Positions 1-10,702 of a DNA stretch of 64,000 bases are shown piece by piece. The position numbers and the translations under genes are program-made. The notes beneath the pieces were generated by a model, which was given only the letters and a program-made list of their open reading frames with translations, was not told where the DNA came from and did not search any database. Source of the stretch: Symbiodinium sp. CCMP2592 (taxonomy: Eukaryota; Sar; Dinophyceae; Suessiales; Symbiodiniaceae); contig CAJNDT010004635.1 of the NCBI GenBank assembly GCA_905221615.1, positions 62,001 through 126,000 on the forward strand, in the 5' to 3' direction. Each line of letters opens with the position of its first letter. Position 1 is the stretch's first letter.

Positions 1-600
1 AGGGTTTAGGGGTTTGGGTGTTTCGGTTTAGGCTTTAGGGGTCTCGGATGTGCATGCACAGCATGGCATGTTAGGTTCTAGTGATTTTAGTGCTTTAGGG
101 CTTCTGGTCGGACTTTTGTGGGTTTTGGGTTTAGATCATGTGTGTCTGCATGCCATGTCATGTTTCGGTTTAGGGTTTCGGGGTTTAGGATGTGCATTAC
201 ACACATCATGCCATGGGATTTGTGTGTAAATCCTGAACCCTGAACTCTAATCCCTAAAATGCTCCAGCCGGTCTCGGGATTTAGTTATAGAAGTGCAAAA
301 ACAATTGAGGATTTTGAGTTCGGTTGGAACATGTTCTGAGAAGTGCTCTGGTACCCTTATCCCCTTTTTGGGGACCCCACCTTTAAGGCTTAAAGCACAC
401 AATCAAAAAGAGTGCCCTTATTCTAAACCCATTGCCTAACCCCGAAACCCTAAACCATCCTAAACCCCTAACGATACCCCGAGCCCTTGAAACCACACAA
501 CCATAAACCCTAAACCCCAAACCCCCGGGTTTAGGGTAGGGTTGCCATGTCATGTCAGGCCATGTTCCACTTGTGGTTTAGGGATTCCGGTTTAAGGGTT
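1..600. repeat. Degenerate interstitial telomere-word DNA
   Basis: The stretch is filled with TTTAGGG and its complement CCCTAAA, mutated and out of register, mixed with CATGTCATGTC-type words. It is not a clean telomere array, so it is interstitial or subtelomere-derived. No gene is visible before about 850. Similar DNA recurs at 17.3-18.0, 20.7-21.0, 22.6-23.0 and 59.7 kb. Confidence 0.7.
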
Positions 601-869
601 TAGGATAGTTGTGTCTTCTCGAAGTGCATGGCTTTGCTTGGAGATTAAGTTAGACCAAAGGAACGTGTCGAGTTCCGGACCCATGTGAAAACAGTCTTGG
701 CCGGGGCCTCGCATTTCTGATCTTCAGCAGTCTATCTCTTCTTCGAGTGCAGCATCCGCGCTGAGCTCTTCAAAAGCACGATTGCATGTTGAGCTGATAT
801 GGTCTGGGTAGTGTTTTGCTCAAGTGAGATCAATTTTGGACGGCTTCCAAGTGTTTGCATTTTGCAAGC

Positions 870-1829
870 ATGATCGCTGAAGGCGTGATGGAGGCCTTCA
901 TGAACGGCAAAAGGAAGGCATCGTCCCCGCAGCAAGCTTCGCGACAGATCAGGTTCACAATGCAGATGCCTTCGACTCCTTCCTCGGAGTATTCCTGCAC
1001 TCCAGAAAAAAAGCAGAAGAAGTCTGATGGTGTTGCATTGCAAGAGGCCGGGAGCCACATGGAGCTGGATGCAGCATCCCCTGGCATGGCTGGAGACTCG
1101 ATGGGTGCGGAGAATGGGCTTGGCCCTTTCTTGTCGGCCCCTGTGGCGCGGCCGCTTTTTCCGTCATCGGCCTTTGGCACTGCTGGCTCTGTGAAGGTCT
1201 TTGCGACCAAGGACACGGCCGCTGATGAGGAGAAGCCTCGCAAGTTGCCGCCAGCAGATCCTCTGGAGCAACAGGCAGGAGAGTCTCAGCAGACTCAGCT
1301 TGATGAGGAGAAGCCTTGGAAGCTGCCTTCAGCAGATCCTCTGAAGCAACAGGAAGGAGAGTCTCAGCAGCCTCAGCAGACTCAGCTCGATGAGGAGAAG
1401 CCTTGCAAGTTGATGCCAGCAGATCCTCTGGAGCTTGATGAGGAGCAGCCTCAGAAGTTGCCTTCAGCAGAGTCTCTGGAGCAGGAGGAAGGAGAGTCTC
1501 AGCAGCCTGAGACTCAGCTTGATGAGGAGAAGCTTCACAAGTTGCCTTCAGCAGAGTCTCTGGAGCAGGAGGAAGGAGATTCTGCAGCAGTTCCGTTGGA
1601 GCAGCCGGGAGGAGTCATTTGCGAGCCTGAGAAGAAGCTTGATGGGGAGAAGCAGGAGAAGCATCGGAAGTTGCCTTCAGCAGATCCTCTGGAGCAGCAG
1701 ATGGAGAAGAAACCCTTGCCTGCTGACCTCGAGGCTGCCCTGGCCGAGTTGCGCACTTTCCTTCCTGTGCCAGACTACATTGCAGAGCAGAAGTCAAAGA
1801 CGCTCGGCATCTTTGGCCCCAAAGCTTAA
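870..1829 (+). CDS. Hydrophilic repeat-rich protein of unknown function
   Basis: An open frame of 319 residues runs from the ATG at 870 to a TAA. The sequence just before this ATG (TTTGCATTTTGCAAG) looks like a pyrimidine-rich acceptor ending in AG, as expected for a spliced-leader or intron acceptor, so I prefer this start to the non-ATG start at 855. Residues about 1-115 are low in recognisable structure. Residues about 119-278 hold six imperfect repeats of roughly 17-35 residues with the core DEEKPxKLPSADPLEQQ, rich in Glu, Gln, Lys and Pro. The last 40 residues are unique and more hydrophobic. No catalytic motif, signal peptide or membrane segment is seen. The repeats suggest an extended scaffold, but that is inference. 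The frame could also be the first exon of a longer gene, because short exon-like segments follow. Confidence 0.6.
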   Translation: MIAEGVMEAFMNGKRKASSPQQASRQIRFTMQMPSTPSSEYSCTPEKKQKKSDGVALQEAGSHMELDAASPGMAGDSMGAENGLGPFLSAPVARPLFPSSAFGTAGSVKVFATKDTAADEEKPRKLPPADPLEQQAGESQQTQLDEEKPWKLPSADPLKQQEGESQQPQQTQLDEEKPCKLMPADPLELDEEQPQKLPSAESLEQEEGESQQPETQLDEEKLHKLPSAESLEQEEGDSAAVPLEQPGGVICEPEKKLDGEKQEKHRKLPSADPLEQQMEKKPLPADLEAALAELRTFLPVPDYIAEQKSKTLGIFGPKA

Positions 1830-1887
1830 ATCGCAAACTGCGTAAAGCCTACTTGCACTAAGTGGTAAACCCGAAACCCTGAACCTT

Positions 1888-3230
1888 TGTTGACATTGGT
1901 TTCCTCAGGTCCTGGACAGTCTATCTGCCGAAGTGTGCTCCAATACAGGTGCTCTTTTCCAAGAAAGCGTTCTATGTGACCAGCCTGGCGACATGTCACA
2001 AGGGCAAGGCAGGCAGCAAAACCAAAGCAACATGAAGCAAGTAAGCACCGTTCATTGCAGTCCTGATGTTTTGGGCAGGTTAAGACGAACTCCAGCGGAG
2101 CGATCCATCTTGGCTGGGGTAGGTTCCAGAACTTGCGCAAGGCATGGGCTGAGGCAGTGCGGCTGGGCACAGAGTGATTTCCGAGAGCAAGCATTGTGTG
2201 CCACAATGCTTTGATGTGGCTTGTAGGTTTGCTGAGCACAGCAGAGGATGCAGATGACAATCCAAATTATCGGGGAACTTTGCAGCCCAAGGATCATCTG
2301 CTTGGATTTTAAACCCCCAAGCTTCAACCGAAGCTGAGCTCAGCAAGGGGTGTTGTGCACTGTCGGCCCAGGGCCACCTCGGTGTACACAGGGGAGTGGA
2401 CTGTGCAGCTCTCACCTCTTGTATAGAAAATGCATGGGTCCTGAAGCCGAGTATCCGAATTATAGGCCGTCTAGTTGGACCTTAGACACCTGCTCGACAA
2501 CGGACGTTGTGCACTTCCAGGGCCACATGCATGCACAAGGGGTGAGTGGACTGTAGAGCCCTCACATCTATCGTGCCAGACGAGCAGCAGAGACAAGAGG
2601 CCTTTCTGCAGAGATCTTGCAATGTACCCAGGTTGAGCTACTTGCGATCTGTCCAAGTTTTCTGGTCTCCGAGGTCAGACCGCCCGTGGGCACCCATCGG
2701 TGGCTCAGCAAGACCGCCATGTTTATCAAAGCCTGCAGTCTGAGAGTGCACACAGTTTGCTTTGCTGACTTCATGAGGCATGTGCCTTTTGTCAATACTT
2801 GAAGTGTGTGATGCTTTGGCTTCCTCGAAGATTCTTTCGGCTTGGAGTGTAAGCCTCCCTTTTGGGAGCGGCTTGGACTGCATTGGCAGTAATTTCCGGA
2901 GCCATGGCCGAGACAGGTTGTGCACTCTTGAAGCAGTGGATGCTGGCAGAGATAGACCAGGTGCAGAACGAGTCTGGCCTGCAGTAGAGTTTCGAGGGAT
3001 AGAAGACCAAAGCGTGAAAGCAGAAGCTGCAACTTCAGCCAAGGAGCTTGGCCAGAGCAAGGCATCCTTGAGGGATTACATCGATGGCTTGCACTGCCGC
3101 TCCCCGGATGCTGCAGCCGAGCTGGAGCATGTCTCCAGGGCTGTGTTTGGTTACCCTTGTGTGGCTTCGGTGCTTCTCAGTACAGAAGGGACGAATCTCG
3201 GAAGCAAGCAGCAGCAGTGCACAGTCTAAC
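1888..3230 (+). CDS. Candidate small exons downstream of the repeat protein
   Basis: No long frame is convincing here, but several short segments have an AG acceptor, coding-like content and a plausible donor. They are about 1909-1947 (acceptor TTCCTCAG, donor ACAG|GTGCTC), a Gln-rich piece ending at 2040 before GTAAGC, about 2080-2118, about 2568-2605, and about 3040-3137 (Ala/Glu-rich, containing the stretch SKASLRDYIDGLHCRS). They could belong to the gene starting at 870 or to a separate gene. Order, phase and completeness were not proven, and no family is recognised. Confidence 0.3.
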
Positions 3231-3670
3231 AATAACACATCTATCCTCTGTTCAGGACCACAACGGTTCTGAACTGGCGGTTCGACAAGGCCAGCTGTTG
3301 GGCAGGCGAGCCCGAGGCGTGGAAGATCTGTGGCATTGCCACTTGCCATACTAAAGGTTGTGTTGCTGTTCTTGCTGGTATTGACTAGAAGCTGAAGCTG
3401 AGGCTCGTAGCATCGTCAACAGTGGGTGGATGGCAGGCGAGCAGCTCTCCGTGCGTGAGAGGCCTGCCAAAACAGCTGCCAGATCCCTGCTGTTCTCCGA
3501 TGGTGTGAAGCGGGGAATGGCTGCCATGTGGGTGTGCCTGGGCAAGAACTACTCGGGTGACTGAGCATGACTGTGTGGGAGTCAGGCGACTGTGTGTGTG
3601 GGATTTGGGGTGACCGCTGGGGTCGTGCTGCACATCTGGGATTTGGGCCTCGGATGGTGTCCTCTTGTGT

Positions 3671-3799
3671 GGGATTTGGGGTGACCGTGCGCACAGGATT
3701 TGGGGTGGCCGCGCGTGCAGGATTTGGGGTGACCGCGCGTGCAGGATTTGGGGTGACCGCGCGTGCAGGATTTGGGGTGACCGCGCGTGCAGGATTGGG
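3671..3799. repeat. 24-bp tandem repeat
   Basis: Five near-identical copies of a 24-base unit beginning GGATTTGGGGTGACCGCGCG. Longer imperfect relatives of the unit extend to about 3590 and 3840. The array reads open in several frames, which creates spurious long ORFs on both strands. Confidence 0.85.
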
Positions 3800-3869
3800 G
3801 TCGTGCCGCGCATCTGGGATTTGGGCCTCGGATGGCGTAGTCTTGGATTAGTAGGGACAGGGAACCCAG

Positions 3870-4245
3870 ATGCTCGGCAACTCTCAGTGGCCGCGCTTCC
3901 GGGATCTGGGGTGACCGAGCGTTTGGGAGGGTTAGGCCCTAGAGGCCCCAGATGCTCGGCAACTCTCAGTGGCCGCGCTTCCGGGATCTGGGGTGACCGA
4001 GCGTTTGGGAGGGTTGGGCCCTAGAGGCCCCAGATGCTCGGCAACTCTCAGTGGCCGCGCTTCCGGGATCTGGGGTGACCGAGCGTTTGGGAGGGTTGGG
4101 CCCTAGAGGCCCGAGATGCTCGGCAACTCTCAGTGGCCGCGCTTCCGGGATCTGGGGTGACCGAGCGTTTGGGAGGGTTGGGCCCTAGAGGCCCGAGATG
4201 CTCGGCAACTCTCAGTGGCCGAGCGTTTGGGAGGGTTGGGCCCCA
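3870..4245. repeat. 82-bp satellite array
   Basis: The word TGCTCGGCAACTCTCAGTGG recurs at 3871, 3953, 4035, 4117 and 4199, an exact 82-base period with more than four units. The unit contains GAGCGTTTGGGAGGGTTGGG. The last unit is truncated and runs directly into the inverted-repeat element at 4248, which carries related sequence internally. Confidence 0.9.
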
Positions 4246-4247
4246 TG

Positions 4248-4471
4248 TAATGATGGCTGCAACTCTATATAGGCCATCTTTGAACATAGGCCCCATTTGC
4301 TCGGCAACTCCCAGTGGCCGAGCGTTTGGGAGGGTATACAGCAAGGTCTCCATATGAAGTTTGCTCCAACATAGTTGGCCAAGAGGGGCCCAGATGCTCG
4401 GCCACTGGCAGTTGCCGAGCGTTTGGGGCCTATGTTCAAAGATGGCCTATATAGAGTTGCAGCCATCATTA
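4248..4471. mobile_element. Terminal-inverted-repeat element, copy 1
   Basis: The left arm begins TAATGATGGCTGCAACTCTA and the right arm (4424-4471) is its reverse complement over more than 40 bases. The interior carries words of the adjacent 82-bp satellite (CTCGGCAACT, GAGCGTTTGGGAGGGT). No coding capacity is seen, so it is a non-autonomous MITE-like element. Confidence 0.75.
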
Positions 4472-4496
4472 CTGTTGCCCCATAGGTCCGATCTGT

Positions 4497-4720
4497 AATG
4501 ATGGCTGCAACTCTATATAGGCCATCTTTGAACATAGGCCCCATTTGCTCGGCAACTGCCAGTGGCCGAGCGTTTGGGAGGGTATACAGCAAGGTCTCCA
4601 TATGAAGTTTGCTCCAACATAGTTGGCCAAGAGGGGCCCAGATGCTCGGCCACTGGCAGTTGCCGAGCGTTTGGGGCCTATGTTGAAACATGGCCTATAT
4701 AGAGTTGCAGCCATCATTAT
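4497..4720. mobile_element. Terminal-inverted-repeat element, copy 2
   Basis: Second, nearly identical copy of the element at 4248, in the same orientation, with 25 bases between the two. The period from copy to copy is 249 bases, so the pair may have arisen by tandem duplication rather than by independent insertion. Confidence 0.75.
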
Positions 4721-4734
4721 GGATGCATGCCAGA

Positions 4735-6174
4735 CGTTGCTGGAGGTCGTGTCTGAAACCCAGTCCCTGCACAATTCTCTGGCGGAAATTAAGGTGGGAC
4801 CTGCTTGGGAAAATGGTCGAGAAGGCCGTGCCTGGCTACGACAGCAAAACTGCCAAGGAGCTTTGTGGACTTCTTCTTGCTTTGCCGACATGTGGCCAGC
4901 TGAAAATGGGGAGTCATGTTTGCTGTATCTGATTTCCATGGGTTCCTGACACATGCTACAGGCTGGGATTCGGCCTCCGACGAGACACACGAGCAGAAGC
5001 TGATCTCTGCCTGCTACAGGCAGAACACGAGAGGGGCCATGATCCAGCCCCTCACGGTCTTTCAATGGGTCAGTGTGGCCCTGCTCTCCTGTCACCCAGT
5101 GACTTGTATGATTATGAAGCCCATCTTGTCTTTCAGCCATAGCCATGCAGCAAGGCCGGCTGCAATGAAGCGGAACTCTTCGAGACTGCCCCAGCACGCC
5201 GGGCACACTGGCTGGAGGCCTTCCACCGGATCCTGAATGGCTACAATGAGCGTGTCAGTGTGGATGGGGTCGAGAAGCAGCCCACGAATGTGAAGAAGCG
5301 GAAGCGGGCCAGCCGCCAGACCAAGCAGTCTGCTGAAGCTGCTGCCGAGCTTGACCAGAGCAGTATCAAAATCGGCACCCAGAGGCAGACTGCCATCAAG
5401 TGTGTCTTGCAGCACTTCACCCGGCCGGCCTGGGAAACTTGCACACACCACATGGCCTGGACATACTCGGCGGCCAATAGTGCTTTCAGCGATGCCTTGT
5501 TGTCCTGGACACACTTGTATCCGGGCAGCCAACCCCCGCAAAGCTGCCTGCCCACCGAAGTGCAAGTGCTTGCTGCACATGAGGCGAGGCACTTGAATAG
5601 GTTGCTTTCTGGATTTTGTGAGCCTTTGTGAGCCACCCCGTTTTGCAAGGCAACAGACTTGGCTCTGCGGATGGTTCCCTCCAAGGCTGCCTCAGCACTG
5701 ACAGACTTCACGAGTCCGCTGACAACGGACGAGTTTGAGAATCTGCTCGAGAAGATCGTGAACAGCTTTGAGAATGACACAGCCAGACTGGATGTGACAC
5801 AGTCCCGAGCGCAGTGTCCTGACGTGGGCCGAATGCTTGCATGTTGTGAAAGTGCAATGTGCTGCATCTTGCTTGCAGAACATTAACATCTATGCACCGA
5901 GATACCGTGCGGATGTGCCTAAGCTCGAGCGATTCCGGACGGTCATTTGCTGCTGGTTCCGCTGCATGCAAGAGGTTTGCAAAAAGGACCCTGCAGAACA
6001 CTTGTATTTCCTGGCATCAAAGTCGGAGTCGTTCAGTATCTAGTTGCAGCTTTCATGAAACTGTGGCCAAAGGACCTGACAGCAGACGATTTCAAGGAAG
6101 TGCAGGAGGCGATTCTACGAGGCACAGCTCTGGACCCTGCTGCATCCGGTCGGCAATTAGCATGTTCGGGCTGA
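4735..6174 (+). CDS. Unknown multi-exon gene, 5' part
   Basis: Several coding-like exons lie in one direction. They are about 4735-4915; about 4962-5069 (after CTACAG); 5155 to about 5628, the clearest, opening after CAGCAAG with a long frame containing the Lys/Arg block NVKKRKRASRQTKQ; about 5657-5834 (after TGCAAG, containing TDEFENLLEKIVNSFENDTA); about 5881-6042; and about 6030-6150. Between some of them the frame changes without a clear splice site, so the model is incomplete. The basic block could be a nuclear signal. No domain is recognised. The exons probably continue into those at 6.2-9.7 kb as one large gene, which is inferred only from strand and proximity. Confidence 0.45.
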
Positions 6175-6198
6175 TGGGCACAGAGCAAAAAAGTCTGC

Positions 6199-7018
<820 letters not shown>

Positions 7019-7316
7019 AGGAGAAAGATACTGTTACAGTGGCCGGTGCATAGCCTGATGCAGCCCTCGAGCTTGAGTGGAATGATGAACACCCAGGCGC
7101 GCAATGCATTGATCATGGAGAAGTTTCCATGCTGCAATAAGATCGAAGAGAAGTCCGTTCTCCCTTTCTCGGCTTGCTTCAAACATGTGTTGACGAGCAA
7201 GGTACCCGGCCTTTGCTGGCCACCTGGCAAAATCCCGGGGTGAGAACCGGGTAATGGTCCTGGTGACGATGCCAACCAGGCGCCCGACCATATGAGGCAA
7301 ATCTCCTGAAGCACAT

Positions 7317-8343
7317 TTGCGACTCCAGTTCTGAGGCCCAAGGAAGACTCGGTCCAGGAGCCGATCGAAGATGAGTGGAACATCGTCCAGAAAATGAAGG
7401 CGGAGGGCTTCATCAGCATCAGTGCCTCCCAGGCACCTCGAAGCATGTGTTTTGTGTGTGTGTGCCTCAGCATTGAAACGTTCATCAGGAGCTGACTACG
7501 GAAGGGCATGACATCTTGTCTTCGGATGCCTTTGCGACCCATCGCCTCTTCATGCATGCTCCTACCATGAAGCAAGCTTTGGAGAACAATCTGTGGGGCA
7601 AGAGTGCTCTTGCAGCTGAGCTGTGCAAAAGTTTCCGGCAGTGGCTTCTCAACAAAGTTCAAGCTAGATGCACACTTTGTGGTGAAAATTCGAGGTGAGA
7701 ACTGGCAAGGCACCCTGTGCAGCCTGCCCGAGCACCTCCGAGCTTGTGCATGTGGTGCACAATGCGGCAGGGTCCGAGACAGACCCTGTGAGGTTCAGGA
7801 ACTTGGCCTCCACTCGCTCCAGCCAGAGAGGCATGCAGGTCTATGAGAGCCTGCTCACCCAGCTCTTCAGCCGGGCAAGCAACTAGACTCAAACGTGTGG
7901 CTTTACCACTGTGAGCTTTGTGTCTGTTTTTATCTTTGTTCCCCAACTTTGCAAGGCAATGAAGAGCAGTTCCTCAAGAAGGAAGACTTGGTCGACATCT
8001 TGGATTGCCACATGTATGCGGCGGACCTCGCCATTGCATGCTGCCGGATGAGGGCGGCAGGCAGCCTGCCGTGCCGCCTGCGAGTCTGGAACCTCGAATA
8101 TGCGAACGGGCCAGGGACGCGATTCGGCGTCAAGCGCCTTTCGCAGTACTTAGGTGCGAGATGGCTGGCCAAGCAACTGGAACTCTGGGAGGAAACGGCC
8201 AGCGGCATCACACTCGCGGTGCCAGAAGGCAGTGAGTCGCTCTCCGAGCAGGACCTCCAAGCTTTGAAGCAGACGCCGGGCGTGTTCGAAGCGTATCAGG
8301 GGCTCGGAAAGCTCGGCCCCTCTCTCCGAGTCCTGGCTTCCTG
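7317..8343 (+). CDS. Unknown multi-exon gene, exons in the 3' half
   Basis: Four exon candidates run in one direction. About 7317-7425 encodes an acidic segment with EPIEDEWNIVQKMKAEGF, and its end at TCCCAG before GCACCT would be a GC donor. From 7491, after ATCATCAG... CATCAG, the frame resumes in phase with ELTTEGHDILSSDAF and continues to about 7665. About 7758-7880 encodes VRFRNLASTRSSQRGMQVYE. From about 7956 (acceptor TTTGCAAG) to 8343 a longer exon includes DLAIACCRMRAAGSLPCRL and ends before GA repeats. The protein looks soluble and helical, and no family is recognised. The exons are probably parts of the gene that ends at 9679. Confidence 0.5.
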
Positions 8344-8354
8344 ACCTGCAACCA

Positions 8355-8368
8355 AGAGAGAGAGAGAG

Positions 8369-8407
<39 letters not shown>

Positions 8408-8472
8408 AACAGAGAGAGGGAGAGAGAGAGAGAGAGCATGTTCTCATACCCCAAGCAAGCAAGCAAGAGAGG

Positions 8473-8514
<42 letters not shown>
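8355..8514. repeat. (GA)n-rich microsatellite
   Basis: Two blocks of GA repeats, interrupted by ACAGACAAACAG and by CATGTTCTCATACCCCAAGC. They probably lie in an intron of the unknown + strand gene. The serine/leucine-rich minus-strand ORFs here are artefacts of the repeat. Confidence 0.95.
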
Positions 8515-8515
<1 letters not shown>

Positions 8516-8640
8516 GAGGTTCTGCGTGGCCACCTGACAGTTCTGGACCCCGTCAAGGTGGCAGAGTTCCAGACAAGCCCTCCAAGTGTCCGGGGCGACA
8601 CTTTGCTGCACTTTAGGGCATCCTGCCAGCAAAGTACTCA

Positions 8641-9679
8641 GTGTCACTGTGTCCAAAGGAGATCAAGATCCTTGAGGAGGAGCATCAGCAGCTTTGGGCC
8701 AATGCTCTCAGCTGCTTCGAGGTCAAAACGACCCCAAGTGGGGAGGAGGCGACAAGTGAGGACCCACGGCCGACGGATGGGGCTGATGTTGGAGGTGGCA
8801 CCTTTGTCCAAATTAGGGTCTCTTTTTGGGTCCCTAATGTAGTACGGCACCTATTATTTAAGGTGCCCAAAAAAGGGACCCTAATTTTGATAACCACCCA
8901 GGTGGAGCCCCAGCAGACCCGGCAGCGAAGTTCGAGGTGCTGTCAGTCCCGCTTGAGGGGCCAGAGCTGGAGGTAAAGAGCTTCGACAATGCCAAGGTGA
9001 TGATTGTCAAGAAGGACAAGTGCTACTATCTGAAGGCGACCTTGGACGTGAACCTGCCTCGAGGCTTCCGCATCGCTGGAGTGGGCGGCGGCCGCATGAG
9101 CCAGCAGAAGGCCGATCCTTGCATTCAGCTGGAGATGCCCCAGGGGGACAAGACATGGGTGGATGTGTCCCATGGTGTGGAGGACGGCGAGGAGGGGGTC
9201 AAGCGAGGCACGGAGCACCGTTCCAGCCTCTACCAGGTGGTCAAAGAGCTGCACAAGAGTGGTGCCAGCAAGGAGTTGTCCTGCACGGGCTACAAGATCG
9301 GGACCAAGGCGGCCGGATCTGGTGGGACGCACGGATTTGCACTTACCAAATCCGATGACTGGTACTACATCCTTCGCGACAAGGACGAGAAGAAGCTCAC
9401 TCCCGGGAACATGGTTCCGTTGTTGCACTGGCAGTGGGGTTTTTTCACATGACTCTGTGGAATGCTGCTTCAGTCCTGTTTCTCTTCCTGTTGTGTGCCC
9501 AGGCCAGAGAGCTCGTCCTGAAGGGGTGCCGCCTGAGCTCCAATGTTGTTTGGGCCTGGAAGTTCTCTTTTGATCCGGTGCACACCAAGCTGACGGCAAA
9601 AAAGCCGATGATGATTTTGGATCAGTCGGTGCGCTTGCAGAATGGCAAGTACATCAAGCTTGCAGAAGAAAGCTCATGA
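8641..9679 (+). CDS. Unknown multi-exon gene, C-terminal exons
   Basis: Three exons join in phase. Exon 8641-8794 ends in one base of a Gly codon. Intron 8795-8901 (GT-AG) is a small inverted-repeat element. Exon 8902-9413 continues the frame exactly. A GT-AG intron, 9414-9502, leads to the last exon, 9503-9679, ending in TGA. The joined part has KVMIVKKDKCYYLKATLDV, a Gly-rich stretch near 9085-9100, TKSDDWYYILRDKDEKKLTP and, at the C-terminus, KKPMMILDQSVRLQNGKYIK. The pattern of beta-strand-like segments suggests a compact C-terminal domain, but I recognise no family. The start of the 8641 exon is uncertain because the acceptor could lie slightly upstream. Confidence 0.7.
8795..8901. mobile_element. 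Introner-like inverted-repeat element forming a 107-nt intron
   Basis: The intron is nearly all one element, with arms CAAATTAGGGTCTCTTTTTGGG and the inverse of AAAAAAGGGACCCTAATTTTG. The core TAGTACGGCACCT is shared with the intron at 30,452-30,564. AGGTGG stands at both intron edges (GGAGGTGG and CCAGGTGG), as expected for a duplicated target site used for splicing (donor GT, acceptor AG). Removing it restores the host frame exactly. Confidence 0.8.
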
Positions 9680-10702
9680 GCAGGTTCTATGGACAACTCC
9701 AGAGCTTCACATTGAGATTCTGACATATCTTAGGCCTCCCGAACAGGCTAGTCCAGAGCCTACCCATGGACTGACTTCTTGAAGCTGTTCGGACCTCCCG
9801 AGCTGTATGAAGTCATGGCTGTGGCTTGGGTCAGTTCAAGCCCAGTGATATGAGCAAAAGCTTAGTCTCTGTGACTTTACCTATGTGTTTAGCCTGGCAA
9901 GGCTTCTTTCTCTGCAGCTCCGCAGCAGGCAATTTTGACACACAGTCCATTTTGACACAGGACGATTTAAGACAGTGGTCACCACTCAGCAGAGACCACC
10001 AGTGCTGCAGAACCCCAGCTCTCTTACAGCATGCATGTAGGTAGGGGTCAGCTCATCAGGGCAGGGGGCAGGGGGCTTGCAACAGACACTGGGCAGAACC
10101 CGAGCAGATCTTTACAGGCAAAAAGCTGTTTGCATCGTCCAGGTTTACAAGATGTGTTTGAGTGCTGTAGAGAGATCCATGTGGAGCTTTGAAGAACCTT
10201 TCGTAATCTGCGTGCATGGCAAGGCTGCATTTGATCGAGTGCACACATGACTGTCTGTCGTCTTGCTTTTATCCTGCCAGGTGCTCTGCTTCGGAAATGC
10301 CGGTAGCTTACCTTGCCAAGGTTTCTTTTAGATTCGGCGTGAATGTTTTGAAACATCACATGCATTGCAGTGCTTGCATTTCTTCCGATGAGGGCAAGTT
10401 GGGGCTGCTTGCCACTGCTTGACGCCACTGATGATTTCTGGGAGGAGGCCGGACCCGCTTCGATCATGCCTTGTGGTTGTGTCGGGCATGGCTTTGAGCT
10501 ATCACGGTTCTGAGTGCGGCAAATTATCAGTATGTTCAAATCGCATGCATTTCCGACTAGAGCTGCAGTGTCATGCTTCAGGTTGCTCAAGCAGCTCATG
10601 GCAGGAGCTTCATAAGCATCTAGCTCTGTCGGTTCCCTAGATCCAAGACATCAGAGAATTTCCCGAGAGCTGTGAAAGCCTGCCTCTGCACCGGGAATCG
10701 CC
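9680..10702. other. Intergenic, no gene seen
   Basis: About 1 kb between the stop of the unknown gene and the methyltransferase locus. Short ORFs occur on both strands but none shows coding character. The 183-residue minus-strand frame at 10,048-10,599 has no recognisable motif. A 5' untranslated region or leader exon of the downstream gene may lie here. Confidence 0.5.

Noticed and set aside
1..600. Chromosome end (true telomere)
   Set aside because: TTTAGGG words are degenerate, occur in both orientations and are not in tandem register.
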